Source: Rhodospirillaceae bacterium
Lineage (GTDB): Bacteria > Pseudomonadota > Alphaproteobacteria > UBA6615
Direction of reading: 5' to 3'
Assembly (NCBI GenBank): GCA_002713365.1
Contig: PASR01000013.1
Location: forward strand, 49,932 to 99,710
Length of the DNA: 49,779 nt
The notes below the pieces were generated by a model that saw only the letters and a program-made list of their open reading frames with translations, was not told the origin of the DNA and searched no databases. The position numbers and the translations under genes are program-made. Shown in pieces: positions 29,007 through 38,500 of the stretch. Every line of letters starts with the position of its first letter. Position 1 is the stretch's first letter.

Positions 29007-29020
29007 TGATTAATTAATCA
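29007..29020. promoter_or_regulatory. Perfect 14-bp palindrome upstream of the MFS gene
   Basis: TGATTAATTAATCA is perfectly self-complementary and is flanked by CTCT and AGAG, which extend the symmetry with a one-base bulge. It is 74 bases before the chosen MFS start and may be an operator, for example for the LysR protein just upstream. No binding is shown. Confidence 0.4.
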
Positions 29021-29031
29021 TAGAGTATGGA

Positions 29032-29058
29032 GGCCGAGCCCAATATATGGGCCCGGTC
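29032..29058 (+). promoter_or_regulatory. G+C-rich hairpin in the MFS leader
   Basis: GGCCGAGCCC and GGGCCCGGTC form a 10-bp stem with one mismatch and one G-U pair around a 7-base AT loop, in an otherwise AT-rich leader. It encloses an alternative ATG at 29047 and ends 36 bases before the preferred start. It may be a leader RNA structure; no known riboswitch class was recognised. Confidence 0.4.
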
Positions 29059-29094
29059 TTCATAAAAAAACTTCATGACATGTTGGAAAAAATT

Positions 29095-30306
29095 ATGACA
29101 CCAGCAATGACGCGACATCAAGTTTACACGATTTCTGCTGCAGCTTTAGTTTTAGCAATTGTTCTAGGTGTTCGTCAGACATTCGGTCTCTTCTTAGTAC
29201 CAATGACAATAGACCTGGATTGGAGTCGAGGTTTATTTGGCTTTGCCATGGCAATTCAAAATTTAATTTGGGGAATAGCGCAACCCTTTGTTGGAGGACT
29301 GGCAGACCGTTACGGGTCAGGAAAAGTTATATTCGGAGGTGCCATAGTGTATGCGGTTGGTGTATTTGGCATGGCAAACGCAATTACTCCAACTGATTTG
29401 ATTATAACAGGCGGAGTTCTTGTGGGACTAGGTATGAGTGGAGCAGGCATAGCTGTCGTTTATGGAGCTGTTTCTAGAGCAGTTGCTCCTGATAACCGGA
29501 CATACGCTGTAGCCCTAGTTAGCACCATAGGCGCTCTTGGCCCGATGGTATTACCCGTTTTTAGTCAACTTCTCATAGGTTCGACAGGATGGTATTTTTC
29601 TCTTGTGATATCATCGGTAATTGTTTTGCTTATGGCACTTTTAGGTAGATTGCTAAACCATAGCGAAACAAATAATAATAATGATCCAGATATGAGTTTA
29701 ATGGAAGTGATCAAATCGGCAATTAACAACTCAGGATATATTTTGTTGGTAGGTGGTTTTTTTGTATGCGGATTCCATGTTACTTTTATAGGAACACACT
29801 TTCCTGGATATGTTTTTTCTAATGGAATGACTTCTGAAACAGGGGCTATAGCCCTTACAATAATAGGTTTTGCAAATATTGTTGGTACATATTTAGCCGG
29901 CGAATTCAGCAAAAAATACAGACAAAAAAACTTACTAGGCTTTATATACATTGGTCGCTCAGCCCTTATTGCTGCTTTAGTCATTTTGCCTAAAACAGAA
30001 TGGACAATATATGCCTTTTCTATAGGTTTTGGTCTTCTATGGCTCTCTACTGTGCCACTTACCAGCGGTGTAGTAGCTCGTATTTTTGGAGCCAAACATC
30101 TGGGTATGTTGTTTGGATTTGTTTTTTTTAGTCATCAAATTGGATCGTTTTTTGGCGCCTGGTTAGGTGGGATAGCATATGATAAGACTGGGACTTATGA
30201 CGCTATATGGTATGCCTCTATAATATTGGGTGTGCTGGCTGCCCTACTGCATTGGCCAATTCATGATCAACCATTAAAGAATAACTTAAAATCTCAAACA
30301 GCCTAG
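29095..30306 (+). CDS. MFS transporter
   Basis: About 403 residues with twelve predicted hydrophobic membrane segments, the MFS inter-helix motif GGLADRYGSGKV after helix 2, and an internal repeat in the second half (GEFSKKYRQK loop). The start at ATG 29095 has GGAAAA upstream and leads straight into the first helix. The in-frame ATG at 29047 has no ribosome binding site and lies in a hairpin. The substrate is unknown; the family resembles oxalate/formate and monocarboxylate carriers. No enzyme gene is tightly linked. Confidence 0.88.
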   Translation: MTPAMTRHQVYTISAAALVLAIVLGVRQTFGLFLVPMTIDLDWSRGLFGFAMAIQNLIWGIAQPFVGGLADRYGSGKVIFGGAIVYAVGVFGMANAITPTDLIITGGVLVGLGMSGAGIAVVYGAVSRAVAPDNRTYAVALVSTIGALGPMVLPVFSQLLIGSTGWYFSLVISSVIVLLMALLGRLLNHSETNNNNDPDMSLMEVIKSAINNSGYILLVGGFFVCGFHVTFIGTHFPGYVFSNGMTSETGAIALTIIGFANIVGTYLAGEFSKKYRQKNLLGFIYIGRSALIAALVILPKTEWTIYAFSIGFGLLWLSTVPLTSGVVARIFGAKHLGMLFGFVFFSHQIGSFFGAWLGGIAYDKTGTYDAIWYASIILGVLAALLHWPIHDQPLKNNLKSQTA

Positions 30307-30429
30307 ATTTACATCTGCAGATAATTCTAAAACTGTTGATTAACAAATAAACTAATAATGATGACTTGCCTTATCTTTAAAGAATGTACATCTTTCCCTC
30401 AGTAAAGCAGATAAATATTCGAGGGTTTC

Positions 30430-31416
30430 ATGCTCATAAAAGTTAAGCGCGGTTGGGAGTTATCTGAAAATCTAGCAACCCCCGAAAAACTATTTATTAA
30501 CCGAAGGCAAATTTCTAAGGCAATAGCAGCGGGCTCATTACTTTCCACCTCAGCACTACTTGCAACAACTTATAGAACAGATGCATATGAAAAAAATATT
30601 AATTCTCCTCTTGTCAATAAATTAGCACCAAGAAACGAAAAATTTGTTCTTGATAGACCATTAACATCGGAAAAATATGCTACTACATATAATAATTACT
30701 ACGAATTTGGCTCCCATAAAAATATCTGGAAACAAGCACAGAAGCTAACTACGAATCCATGGAAGGTTTCGGTAGATGGTTTGGTTGAAAAAGAATTTCA
30801 GATAGATATAGAGGATTTACTTAAAAAAGTAGATTTAGAAGAACGACTTTATCGTCACCGTTGTGTCGAAGCATGGGCAATGGCCGTCCCTTGGATTGGT
30901 TTTCCTATGAAACAGCTAGTGGAGATAGCCAGACCTAAAGCTAGCGCAAAATTTGTCGTAATGCGCACAGTTTCAGAAAGCAAAAAAGAAATGCCAGGTC
31001 TCAAACAATTTTGGTACCCATGGCCTTACACTGAAGCTCTTACTATTGACGAAGCGATCAATGAACTAGCATTTATAGTTACTGGAATGTATGGGAAACC
31101 TGTTCCCCCCCAAAATGGAGCACCGCTTAGATTAGCGATACCTTGGAAGTATGGATTTAAATCTATTAAGTCGATTATTAGTTTCAGCTTCACCCAAACA
31201 CGCCCAAAAACTTTTTGGGAATCACTTGCCAACAAAGAGTATGGTTTTTGGGCAAATGTAAACCCTAAAATTGATCACCCTCGTTGGAGTCAGGCTAGTG
31301 AATGGATGATTGGTGGTAGTAAAAATGATCGAATACCGACACAATTGTTCAATGGCTACGGGGAGTTTGTTTCGCATCTCTATAAAAATTTAGAAAGTGA
31401 AAATCTTTATAGATAA
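30430..31416 (+). CDS. msrP: Periplasmic protein-methionine-sulfoxide reductase catalytic subunit MsrP-like
   Basis: The 328-residue protein has a Tat signal (INRRQISK at residues 23-30, then a hydrophobic alanine/serine stretch). A sulfite-oxidase-type molybdopterin fold follows, with the cofactor ligand C145 in HRCVEAWAMAVPWIGFP, as in MsrP (YedY). MsrP reduces oxidised methionines in periplasmic proteins using electrons from the membrane heme protein MsrQ. No msrQ gene lies next to it here, which is unusual, since the two are often paired. Confidence 0.9.
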   Translation: MLIKVKRGWELSENLATPEKLFINRRQISKAIAAGSLLSTSALLATTYRTDAYEKNINSPLVNKLAPRNEKFVLDRPLTSEKYATTYNNYYEFGSHKNIWKQAQKLTTNPWKVSVDGLVEKEFQIDIEDLLKKVDLEERLYRHRCVEAWAMAVPWIGFPMKQLVEIARPKASAKFVVMRTVSESKKEMPGLKQFWYPWPYTEALTIDEAINELAFIVTGMYGKPVPPQNGAPLRLAIPWKYGFKSIKSIISFSFTQTRPKTFWESLANKEYGFWANVNPKIDHPRWSQASEWMIGGSKNDRIPTQLFNGYGEFVSHLYKNLESENLYR

Positions 31417-31447
31417 AATATATACCCATGATTAAGAACCTAGACGC

Positions 31448-31461
31448 CATTCTAGAATAAA
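31448..31461. repeat. 14-bp repeat CATTCTAGAATAAA, copy 1
   Basis: This 14-mer, containing the palindrome TTCTAGAA, recurs exactly at 40385-40398. Here it lies 107 bases before the start of the HIBADH-family gene. It may be a shared promoter element or chance in AT-rich DNA. Confidence 0.3.
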
Positions 31462-31568
31462 ACATAAAATTAGCGTACAAAATATTCTTTACTATAAGAA
31501 CTTATTGTTTAACCGTTTAATTTAGCCATAACAGATTTATTAACAAAAGTTTATAAAGGATACAGTTA

Positions 31569-32441
31569 GTGAATAAAAATTTAGGTATGATAGGCCTCGG
31601 AAAGATGGGGCTAGCACTTTCAAAACAAATGATAGCGGATGGTCACACAGTATATGGCTATGATATCGACCCTGACCGCATCAAATTGCTGCAAAAAGAA
31701 GGCGGTATTCCTGTAGCAAACGCCAGAGAGATAGCAGAGAAAAGTAATATTACATTCTCAATTTTACTAAAAGCATCACATATAGAAGAAAATTTATTTG
31801 GCATCAATGGAATAGATAAAATATTAAAAAACGGTCATATTCATGTAGAGATGAGTACTATGCCACCATCTTTCAGTAAAGAAATTGCAAAAAAACTTAA
31901 TATAATCGGCATAGACATGCTTGATGCCCCAATATCTGGGTCTCATCCAGCAGTTAATGAGCGAACAATTACTTTTATGGTAGGAGGTAAAGAAGAAGCA
32001 TTTAGGGAAGTACAACCTATCTTAGATAGCTTATCAGCCGATGCAACTTACACAGGACCTGCGGGAAGTGGAAGTGTAATGAAAGTGGTTACCAACCTAT
32101 TTGTTAATTCTTCTACAGCTTTGATCTGTGAGATGATACTAACTGGGGAACGGGCGGGCTTATCGCATGATGTGATGATGCATTGCCTTTCAAAGGGTTC
32201 GGTAAGAGGGGCAATGTTAAATCAACTGGCCCCGCGCTTATTTAAGCGTAATTTTAAACCACAAGGTGCAGTTGAAATATTTGTTAAAGATATGGGTCTA
32301 GCTATTGATTTAGCGAAAGAACATGGAATAGAGCTTCAGGTAGTACCAGCTGCAAGAAAAATGTTTGAGCGTGCTGAAGCAGCTGGGTGGGGAAAGGACG
32401 ATGCCAGTAGAGTTGTGGAAGTCTATGAAGGTAAAGGTTAA
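31569..32441 (+). CDS. NAD(P)-dependent oxidoreductase, 3-hydroxyisobutyrate dehydrogenase family
   Basis: A 290-residue beta-hydroxyacid dehydrogenase. The N-terminal GLGKMGLALS dinucleotide motif is followed by DAPISGSHPAV, the substrate-binding signature, and by GPAGSGSVMKVVTN with the catalytic lysine near residue 171. Substrates in this family include 3-hydroxyisobutyrate, tartronate semialdehyde and other beta-hydroxyacids. Tartronate semialdehyde reduction would fit with the glycolate oxidase genes 4 kb away, but this is inference. The start is GTG, with AAGGA 8 bases upstream. Confidence 0.9.
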   Translation: MNKNLGMIGLGKMGLALSKQMIADGHTVYGYDIDPDRIKLLQKEGGIPVANAREIAEKSNITFSILLKASHIEENLFGINGIDKILKNGHIHVEMSTMPPSFSKEIAKKLNIIGIDMLDAPISGSHPAVNERTITFMVGGKEEAFREVQPILDSLSADATYTGPAGSGSVMKVVTNLFVNSSTALICEMILTGERAGLSHDVMMHCLSKGSVRGAMLNQLAPRLFKRNFKPQGAVEIFVKDMGLAIDLAKEHGIELQVVPAARKMFERAEAAGWGKDDASRVVEVYEGKG

Positions 32442-32469
32442 TAAAAATATATAAAGAAATATATTTTGA

Positions 32470-33609
32470 CTAATTTATTAACCTTATTTTTAAAAACGGT
32501 ATTATTACTTCTTTTAAGATACGTTCATCCGGCCACTCGGTAGATCGGCCAAGATGTCCTCCAGATGGGTTTAACCAAGTATATTTTACCTGACCATGGC
32601 GCTGGAGAAGCAAAAGGTCTTCTATAGAAGTCTGAGAATCTTTTTCTCCACCGACTAATAACATTTCTGGGGTTGGTTCATCTAGTAATTTTAAAGCCTT
32701 TATTGACATTAAAGGAACTTTTTCAAGGTATTCTTCCCAGCTCTTCGCACCATATATAGATAAACGCGCTGGTAGATAATCAAACAAATACTCATTCGTA
32801 TTTGTACTCTGCTCTAACCATTCACGCTGGAATGTATAATGAGTAGGTCCTGCCCAAAAGACTGCCGCAGCTAAACGCTTTTCTTCTGCAATAGCTAAAC
32901 GTGCTGCCCAATAACCACCTTGACTAACTCCCTGAACTGCTAAACGTTTAGAATCAATATCATCACGACTTTGAAGGTAATCAATTATTACTTTATACAT
33001 ACGTATTGCGTCCGGAGAAGCCAAAATAGGTGATTCTCCTGTTCCCGGTATATCGAGGGCTGCATAGCCAAAACCATTCGCCAAATAATCTGGACCATAT
33101 CGCTCAACTATATATTCCTTGTAGCTATCTAAACCACCAAAGGATAATATTAAAGGAACTGGACGAGAGGCATTGTCAGGTAACTGGATATAAAATATAA
33201 CATGTTTGTCTTCAAATGGAACTTTTATGCGTTCTATATTAGGTGACACCAGAGATGCATAACTACGAAAGCTATCCATAGAAGCGTTAAAGGCTATTTT
33301 TTTACTATCTGTATTCTGTGTTGGCCAAGCTGCAAAACCATGATAACGCCAAGCATTTAGATAATTAGAACAAGCTAAAGAACGGTTAGATTTAACTTGT
33401 TTATTAGCAAGATTGAGATATCTATCCCCAATTACTGACCAACCATTAGCCCATGCATCGCGATTGAGTGTTGCGGTATTAGCAAGTGCTTCAGTAACAT
33501 CTCCAGGATCCATTCCAGTGAGAGGGTACCTTTGTGCATCCGCTCGTTTTTGAATTTCATCACTTAATTGTTGCCAACTTCTTAAAGTGATCATGTCATT
33601 ACTAGTCAT
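32470..33609 (-). CDS. Alpha/beta hydrolase (FrsA / 2,6-dihydroxypseudooxynicotine hydrolase-like)
   Basis: A 379-residue alpha/beta hydrolase with an N-terminal helical cap of about 130 residues and the core landmarks LILSFGGLDSYKE, DIPGTGES, the nucleophile elbow GVSQGG, the acid in GGEKDSQTS and the terminal His in SGGHLGR. The architecture matches FrsA-like esterases and C-C hydrolases of the dihydroxypseudooxynicotine hydrolase type. It is convergent with the HIBADH-family gene and divergent from prfC. The substrate is unknown. Confidence 0.85.
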   Translation of the reverse strand: MTSNDMITLRSWQQLSDEIQKRADAQRYPLTGMDPGDVTEALANTATLNRDAWANGWSVIGDRYLNLANKQVKSNRSLACSNYLNAWRYHGFAAWPTQNTDSKKIAFNASMDSFRSYASLVSPNIERIKVPFEDKHVIFYIQLPDNASRPVPLILSFGGLDSYKEYIVERYGPDYLANGFGYAALDIPGTGESPILASPDAIRMYKVIIDYLQSRDDIDSKRLAVQGVSQGGYWAARLAIAEEKRLAAAVFWAGPTHYTFQREWLEQSTNTNEYLFDYLPARLSIYGAKSWEEYLEKVPLMSIKALKLLDEPTPEMLLVGGEKDSQTSIEDLLLLQRHGQVKYTWLNPSGGHLGRSTEWPDERILKEVIIPFLKIRLIN

Positions 33610-33759
33610 TTACTTTTTCAATCCTCTAAAGTTCTTATAAAATGCTAATCTGAAGTTACATAAATAACGTTTCCGATAAAAATGGTAATCTAAGCTCTAG
33701 AAAAAAGATAATATATCTCTATATTAATTTGATGCTAATAGAATTATCTCCAATGTAAT

Positions 33760-35367
33760 ATGACAAGAATCGAAGACGAGATAGCTCGTCGACGCACCTT
33801 TGCTATTATTAGCCATCCTGATGCAGGTAAAACTACGCTTACAGAGAAACTTTTGTTATTTGGCGGAGCAATAAAACTTTCTGGAGCAGTGAAAGCAAAA
33901 GGTAAGGCAAGGCGTTCCCGTTCAGATTGGATGAAAGTAGAAACTGAAAGAGGTATATCAGTAGCATCATCTGTTATGACTTATGAATATCAAAACTGTG
34001 TATTCAATTTATTAGATACACCTGGACACGAGGATTTTAGCGAAGATACTTATCGTACTTTATCGGCAGTTGATTCAGCAGTAATGGTAATAGATGCAGC
34101 TAAAGGAATTGAGTCGCAAACACGCAAACTGTTTGAAGTTTGTCGCTTAAGAGATGTACCCATAATTACATTTATAAATAAACTTGATAGAGAGGGGCGG
34201 GATCCATTTGATCTACTAGATGAGATAGAACAAGTTCTTGCAATAGAAGTTACACCGGTAAGTTGGCCGATAGGTATGGGACGTAATTTTTACGGTTGTT
34301 ACAATGTTATCAATGACCATGTTATGATGACACAAAGAGGGGATGCAGATAATACACTAAGTGAGCCAGAGCAGTGTAAGGGAATAAATGATAATAAATT
34401 AGATAAACTTCTACCTCAAGAATCTGTGGCTTTATTGCGCGAACAACTCACGATGGCTAAAGGCTTATGCCCTACTTTAAATATTAATGCTTATAGAGAA
34501 GGTAACCTAAGCCCTGTTTTTTTTGGTTCAGCAATAAATAATTTTGGGGTAAAAGAATTACTTGAAGGTCTTGTTAACCTAGCACCATCGCCTGCAGGGC
34601 GCTCCTCAAACAAACGTTTTGTTTTACCAGATGAAAATAAAGTTTCAGGATTCGTATTTAAAATTCAAGCAAACATGGACCCTAAGCATAGAGATAGAAT
34701 GGCGTTTTTTCGTGTTACATCTGGTAATTTCAAACGCGGTATAAAGTTAATTTCAGTCAGAAATAAAAAACTTGTAAATTTACAGAACCCCATGATGTTC
34801 TTAGCCAAGGAACGTGAGACGGCAGAGGAAGCGTGGCCTGGTGACATTATTGGTATAGCCAACCATGGTAATTTAAGAATTGGAGACACCCTGACAGAAG
34901 GAGAGGAAATACAATTCTCTGGTGTCCCGTCCTTTGCACCTGAACTTCTAATGTCTATTGATACAGTTGATCCTATGAGAGCTAAGCATCTATCTCGTGC
35001 TTTAACTCAACTAGCTGAAGAAGGCGTAGCTCGTGCATTTCGTACTAGACTAGGTTCAAACTGGGTTGTAGGCGTATTAGGTGCACTACAATTTGAAATT
35101 ATGGCTGACCGAATTCGAACTGAGTACGATATTATAGTAAAATTTACACCTATCCAACTTTACACAGCTCGCTGGCTAGAATCGGACAACCTTCAAGTAA
35201 TAAAGCAATTTAGCGATAAAAATCAATCATCTATAGCTGATGATCACGATCAAACACCTGTATTCTTAGCTCGCAATGAGTGGCATTTAGATAATGCAAT
35301 AAAAGAGTGGCCAGCCATTAGATTTCTCAAAACACTTGAAAACACACCAGAGCATTTTGACGACTAA
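33760..35367 (+). CDS. prfC: Peptide chain release factor 3
   Basis: The 535-residue translational GTPase recycles RF1/RF2 from the ribosome after termination. The G motifs are intact: SHPDAGKTTLTEK (G1), the GISVASSV switch, DTPGHEDFSEDTYRTL (G3) and NKLDREGRDP (G4). The length and the C-terminal domains fit RF3 rather than EF-G. It is not in an operon with its neighbours. Confidence 0.97.
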   Translation: MTRIEDEIARRRTFAIISHPDAGKTTLTEKLLLFGGAIKLSGAVKAKGKARRSRSDWMKVETERGISVASSVMTYEYQNCVFNLLDTPGHEDFSEDTYRTLSAVDSAVMVIDAAKGIESQTRKLFEVCRLRDVPIITFINKLDREGRDPFDLLDEIEQVLAIEVTPVSWPIGMGRNFYGCYNVINDHVMMTQRGDADNTLSEPEQCKGINDNKLDKLLPQESVALLREQLTMAKGLCPTLNINAYREGNLSPVFFGSAINNFGVKELLEGLVNLAPSPAGRSSNKRFVLPDENKVSGFVFKIQANMDPKHRDRMAFFRVTSGNFKRGIKLISVRNKKLVNLQNPMMFLAKERETAEEAWPGDIIGIANHGNLRIGDTLTEGEEIQFSGVPSFAPELLMSIDTVDPMRAKHLSRALTQLAEEGVARAFRTRLGSNWVVGVLGALQFEIMADRIRTEYDIIVKFTPIQLYTARWLESDNLQVIKQFSDKNQSSIADDHDQTPVFLARNEWHLDNAIKEWPAIRFLKTLENTPEHFDD

Positions 35368-35424
35368 CCTTTAGAACAACAAAATATTTGAAAAGCAAAT
35401 AGAATACCTCAAAATAGAACCTAT

Positions 35425-35805
35425 TTATTTTCTCTTTCTTGCTTTACGAGCAGCATATTTGCGATCACGTTCTGCCTTACGTTCAGCTGCATGTGCCGCC
35501 TCAGCCTCTTCTCTTTTTATAGCCTCGGCTTCTAGCCGCTCTTGCTCAGCTTTTAAAGCTATCTCTTTAGCAAGTTTTTTGGCAGCTTCTTCTTCAGATT
35601 TGCGAATTTTCTCGGCTTCCTTAGCTGCTTTTCTTTCCTTTAAACGTTCCTCTCGGGCAATAGAGGCAGCACGCCGCGCTGCCTGTCTCTCTGCAAAACC
35701 AGGTTGATTAGCAGGATTATTTGCTTTTGCCTTTTTAAGTTGGGCTTGCTTTGCCTTAGCCGCCGTACCCAACCTATCAGCGAAGCTGGGCTCATGGTTT
35801 TTCAT
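35425..35805 (-). CDS. Small lysine/alanine/glutamate-rich protein (DUF6481-like)
   Basis: A 126-residue, very charged protein. After FADRLGTAAKAKQAQLKKAK and the PGFAERQAARRA segment it is almost entirely a predicted single alpha helix or coiled coil of K, E, A and R. The opening matches what I recall of the DUF6481 family of Alphaproteobacteria, function unknown. GAAGG lies 9 bases before the ATG. It is convergent with prfC. Confidence 0.75.
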   Translation of the reverse strand: MKNHEPSFADRLGTAAKAKQAQLKKAKANNPANQPGFAERQAARRAASIAREERLKERKAAKEAEKIRKSEEEAAKKLAKEIALKAEQERLEAEAIKREEAEAAHAAERKAERDRKYAARKARKRK

Positions 35806-35946
35806 TTATGTATACCTTCTTTTATTTTATTATAATTATTTAAATATTAATCTTAGGTTTAATAAGTGTTTTATGAATTGAAAATTAAGTAGAAAAAATT
35901 TCAACTGTTATACTTAAAACCTTCTTTTTTTCAACCATAACTACTT

Positions 35947-37239
35947 CTATTTAATCCCAAATGGCTTAGGACCACCTGTAGCCCAATCAAGTAACTCAAC
36001 AGTATGCACAATTGGTACATCAATTTTATCTGCTAATTGTGTTATACATCCAATATTTCCAGTTGCCACTACGGTGGGTTTGGTTAAAGAAATATTTGCG
36101 GCTTTACGATCGCCTAAATTATCAGCCATTTCTTTTTGTAGAATATTATATGTACCAGCTGAACCACAACATAAATGTGGTTCAAGTGGCTCCTTTACAT
36201 CAAAACCAGCGGCTGACAAAAGCTTTAATGGTTGATTATGAATCCCTTGGCCGTGCTGCATTGAACAAGCTGAATGATAAGTTACACGTTGATCAGATAT
36301 ACCCTTTAAACTAGAAAATTTGAGGTCTAATTCACCCATAAATTCGGTTATATCCCGTGATATTTCCGATATTTTATTAGCCTTCTCTGAATAATCTTTA
36401 TCATCTCTAAATATAAACCCGTAATCCTTCACATGAGTGCCACAACCACTAGTGTTTATTATTAATGCATCTAATTCTCTTGATTCAATTTCGAGGGTCC
36501 ACGCATCAATATTAGCTTTTGCTTGATTAATTGATTGATCTTTTTTACCTAAATGGTGCGCGAGTGACCCACAACAGCCTGCTCCATCCGAAATTACTAC
36601 CTCTACATCAAAGCGCGACAATAAACGAATGGTGGATTCATTAATTTGTGGAGCAAGCACAGTTTGTGCGCAGCCATTAAGAAGAGCAACTCTTTTATAA
36701 TATTTTCCCTTTGTTTTTATTGTTTGTGGTTTATCCAGCGGGGACTTCTTAGGCAAAGTATCAGGAACTAAGGTCAACATTGAACTTATGTACTTCGGCA
36801 TAATCGGATTTAAAAAGCGTCCTATCATTCCTAATAATAGGATGAGCCTGAATCTTGAGGGGTATGGAATGATTGAAGCAAGGAACCAACGAATTATTCT
36901 ATCAGGGAGCGGACGTTTATAAGTTTCCTCGATATGCTGCCTTCCTTTATCAACTAAGTGCTGATAGTGAACACCAGATGGACAAGTGGTCATACAGGAT
37001 AAACAGGAAAGACAGCGGTCTATATGTGTTACAACTTCTTTAGTCGCTGGCGCCTCATCCTCAAACATCTGTTTCATGAGGTAAATTCGACCGCGTGGGC
37101 TATCTAATTCATCTCCAAGTAAAACGTACGTTGGGCATGTCGCAGTGCAAAAGCCACAGTGAACACAAGATCGTAAAATATCGTTAACAGCAGCAGTATC
37201 AGAATCTGCTAATTGCAGTATTGAGAAGTTTGTTTGCAT
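35947..37239 (-). CDS. glcF: Glycolate oxidase iron-sulfur subunit GlcF
   Basis: The 430-residue GlcF has two 4Fe-4S clusters of ferredoxin type (CVHCGFCTATCP around residue 25 and CLSCLSCMTTCP around residue 75) and two CCG domains (GCCGSLAHH and CCGSAGTYN). It passes electrons from the GlcD/GlcE flavoprotein to the respiratory chain at the membrane. It begins 5 bases after the glcE stop in the order glcD-glcE-glcF, so all three are cotranscribed. Confidence 0.95.
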   Translation of the reverse strand: MQTNFSILQLADSDTAAVNDILRSCVHCGFCTATCPTYVLLGDELDSPRGRIYLMKQMFEDEAPATKEVVTHIDRCLSCLSCMTTCPSGVHYQHLVDKGRQHIEETYKRPLPDRIIRWFLASIIPYPSRFRLILLLGMIGRFLNPIMPKYISSMLTLVPDTLPKKSPLDKPQTIKTKGKYYKRVALLNGCAQTVLAPQINESTIRLLSRFDVEVVISDGAGCCGSLAHHLGKKDQSINQAKANIDAWTLEIESRELDALIINTSGCGTHVKDYGFIFRDDKDYSEKANKISEISRDITEFMGELDLKFSSLKGISDQRVTYHSACSMQHGQGIHNQPLKLLSAAGFDVKEPLEPHLCCGSAGTYNILQKEMADNLGDRKAANISLTKPTVVATGNIGCITQLADKIDVPIVHTVELLDWATGGPKPFGIK

Positions 37240-37244
37240 AAACC

Positions 37245-38495
37245 TTAAACCCCCAAATACATTCTGTCTGGGTTCATGATGCGTTTGGGGTCAAAACTTT
37301 TTTTAACTCTTGATGACAGAGCAGCAAGAGCCTTTGGTTGAGGTTGGAATACCTCGACCTGCGAACGACTTATGTCATCTGCACGTATAAGCGTTGCATG
37401 CCCTCCTCCATTGTTTTGGATCGTTGAACGTACTTTTTGTGCACCACAATCTTCTGAACTCTGGTTCATAGAGTACCAAATAAGTCCTCCGCCCCAATCA
37501 TAAAATGCCTCCCCTTCATACTCTGACCTAATATTTTTAACAATCAGTGGGCTTAAACTAGGAGTTACTGACATTCGCCACAAGACACGGTTTTCTTTCT
37601 GAAAAGGTCTAACATCTCTTACCTCAGACCAAAAAACAACGGAGTCCTCTCTATCTAGCTCTTCTAGATCTCCATATTTTTTTAAATTAATACGTAAAGC
37701 TTCTATTCTAGCATCTACTGATGGACCAAAACCTTCAAGCCTTAGACCAGTAATAGCTGTCTGAGAAGAAGAAATATTTGCAACTGAAGATTGTATGGCT
37801 AAAGTTAATGGCAAATGCACTGCTCCGCTGACTTCATGACTAGAATTAATAGCAGCGGTCATAGCCTGTTGTGCCAATTCATCATCAAGACCAATCAAAA
37901 TCAATGTTCTAGTGTCTTCCGGTGACGGCAAAACTTTTATAGTAATCTCCGTTAGAGCTGCTAAAGTACCATAGGAACCAGTCATCAATTTCGATAAATC
38001 ATAACCGGTAACATTTTTCACAACACGCCCACCACTCTTAAATAATTCACCTCGGCCGCTAACTCCTTTAATTCCTAAAATATGATCTCGGGCCGCTCCC
38101 GACTTAAAACGACGGGGACCGGATAGGTTACAAGAAATAACTCCTCCCAAAGTACCACCCTCAGTACCATAAAGCCTTTCTAAGTTCATTGGTTCAAAGG
38201 CTAGTTGTTGTCGATTAACTGCTATAGCAGCTTCTATATCTGAGATAGGTGTCCCTGCTTCAGCGGTCAAAACTAGCTCTTCTGGTTCATAAAGTAATAT
38301 ACCATTTAACTGCGACAATTCTAAAGTATGGCCGATCACACGGTTGTCCGCATCACCATATTTTCCCAAAATAGGCCGACCCAGATTACGTTTTGTATTG
38401 GTTCCTGCAATGTCTAGTGGAAGCTCATCACCTAAAGACCATTCAATAATTTCTGAGACCTGATTTGGGTTTTCTGGTTTTAATACCTTCGTCAT
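37245..38495 (-). CDS. glcE: Glycolate oxidase FAD-binding subunit GlcE
   Basis: The 416-residue FAD-linked subunit has a PCMH-type FAD domain with SGRGELFKSGGRVVKNVTGYDLSKLMTGSYGTLA, as in GlcE, and ends with the RMMNPD-like FDPKRIMNPDRMY. GlcE pairs with GlcD in the glycolate dehydrogenase complex that makes glyoxylate. Its start lies 5 bases downstream of the glcD stop. Confidence 0.94.
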   Translation of the reverse strand: MTKVLKPENPNQVSEIIEWSLGDELPLDIAGTNTKRNLGRPILGKYGDADNRVIGHTLELSQLNGILLYEPEELVLTAEAGTPISDIEAAIAVNRQQLAFEPMNLERLYGTEGGTLGGVISCNLSGPRRFKSGAARDHILGIKGVSGRGELFKSGGRVVKNVTGYDLSKLMTGSYGTLAALTEITIKVLPSPEDTRTLILIGLDDELAQQAMTAAINSSHEVSGAVHLPLTLAIQSSVANISSSQTAITGLRLEGFGPSVDARIEALRINLKKYGDLEELDREDSVVFWSEVRDVRPFQKENRVLWRMSVTPSLSPLIVKNIRSEYEGEAFYDWGGGLIWYSMNQSSEDCGAQKVRSTIQNNGGGHATLIRADDISRSQVEVFQPQPKALAALSSRVKKSFDPKRIMNPDRMYLGV

Positions 38496-38500
38496 CTGTC

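Noticed and set aside
29565-30095. A 176-codon minus-strand frame inside the MFS gene, and a similar 178-codon one at 47087-47623 inside the AEC gene
   Set aside because: Both are mirror frames of membrane-protein genes with no recognisable domain or ribosome binding site.
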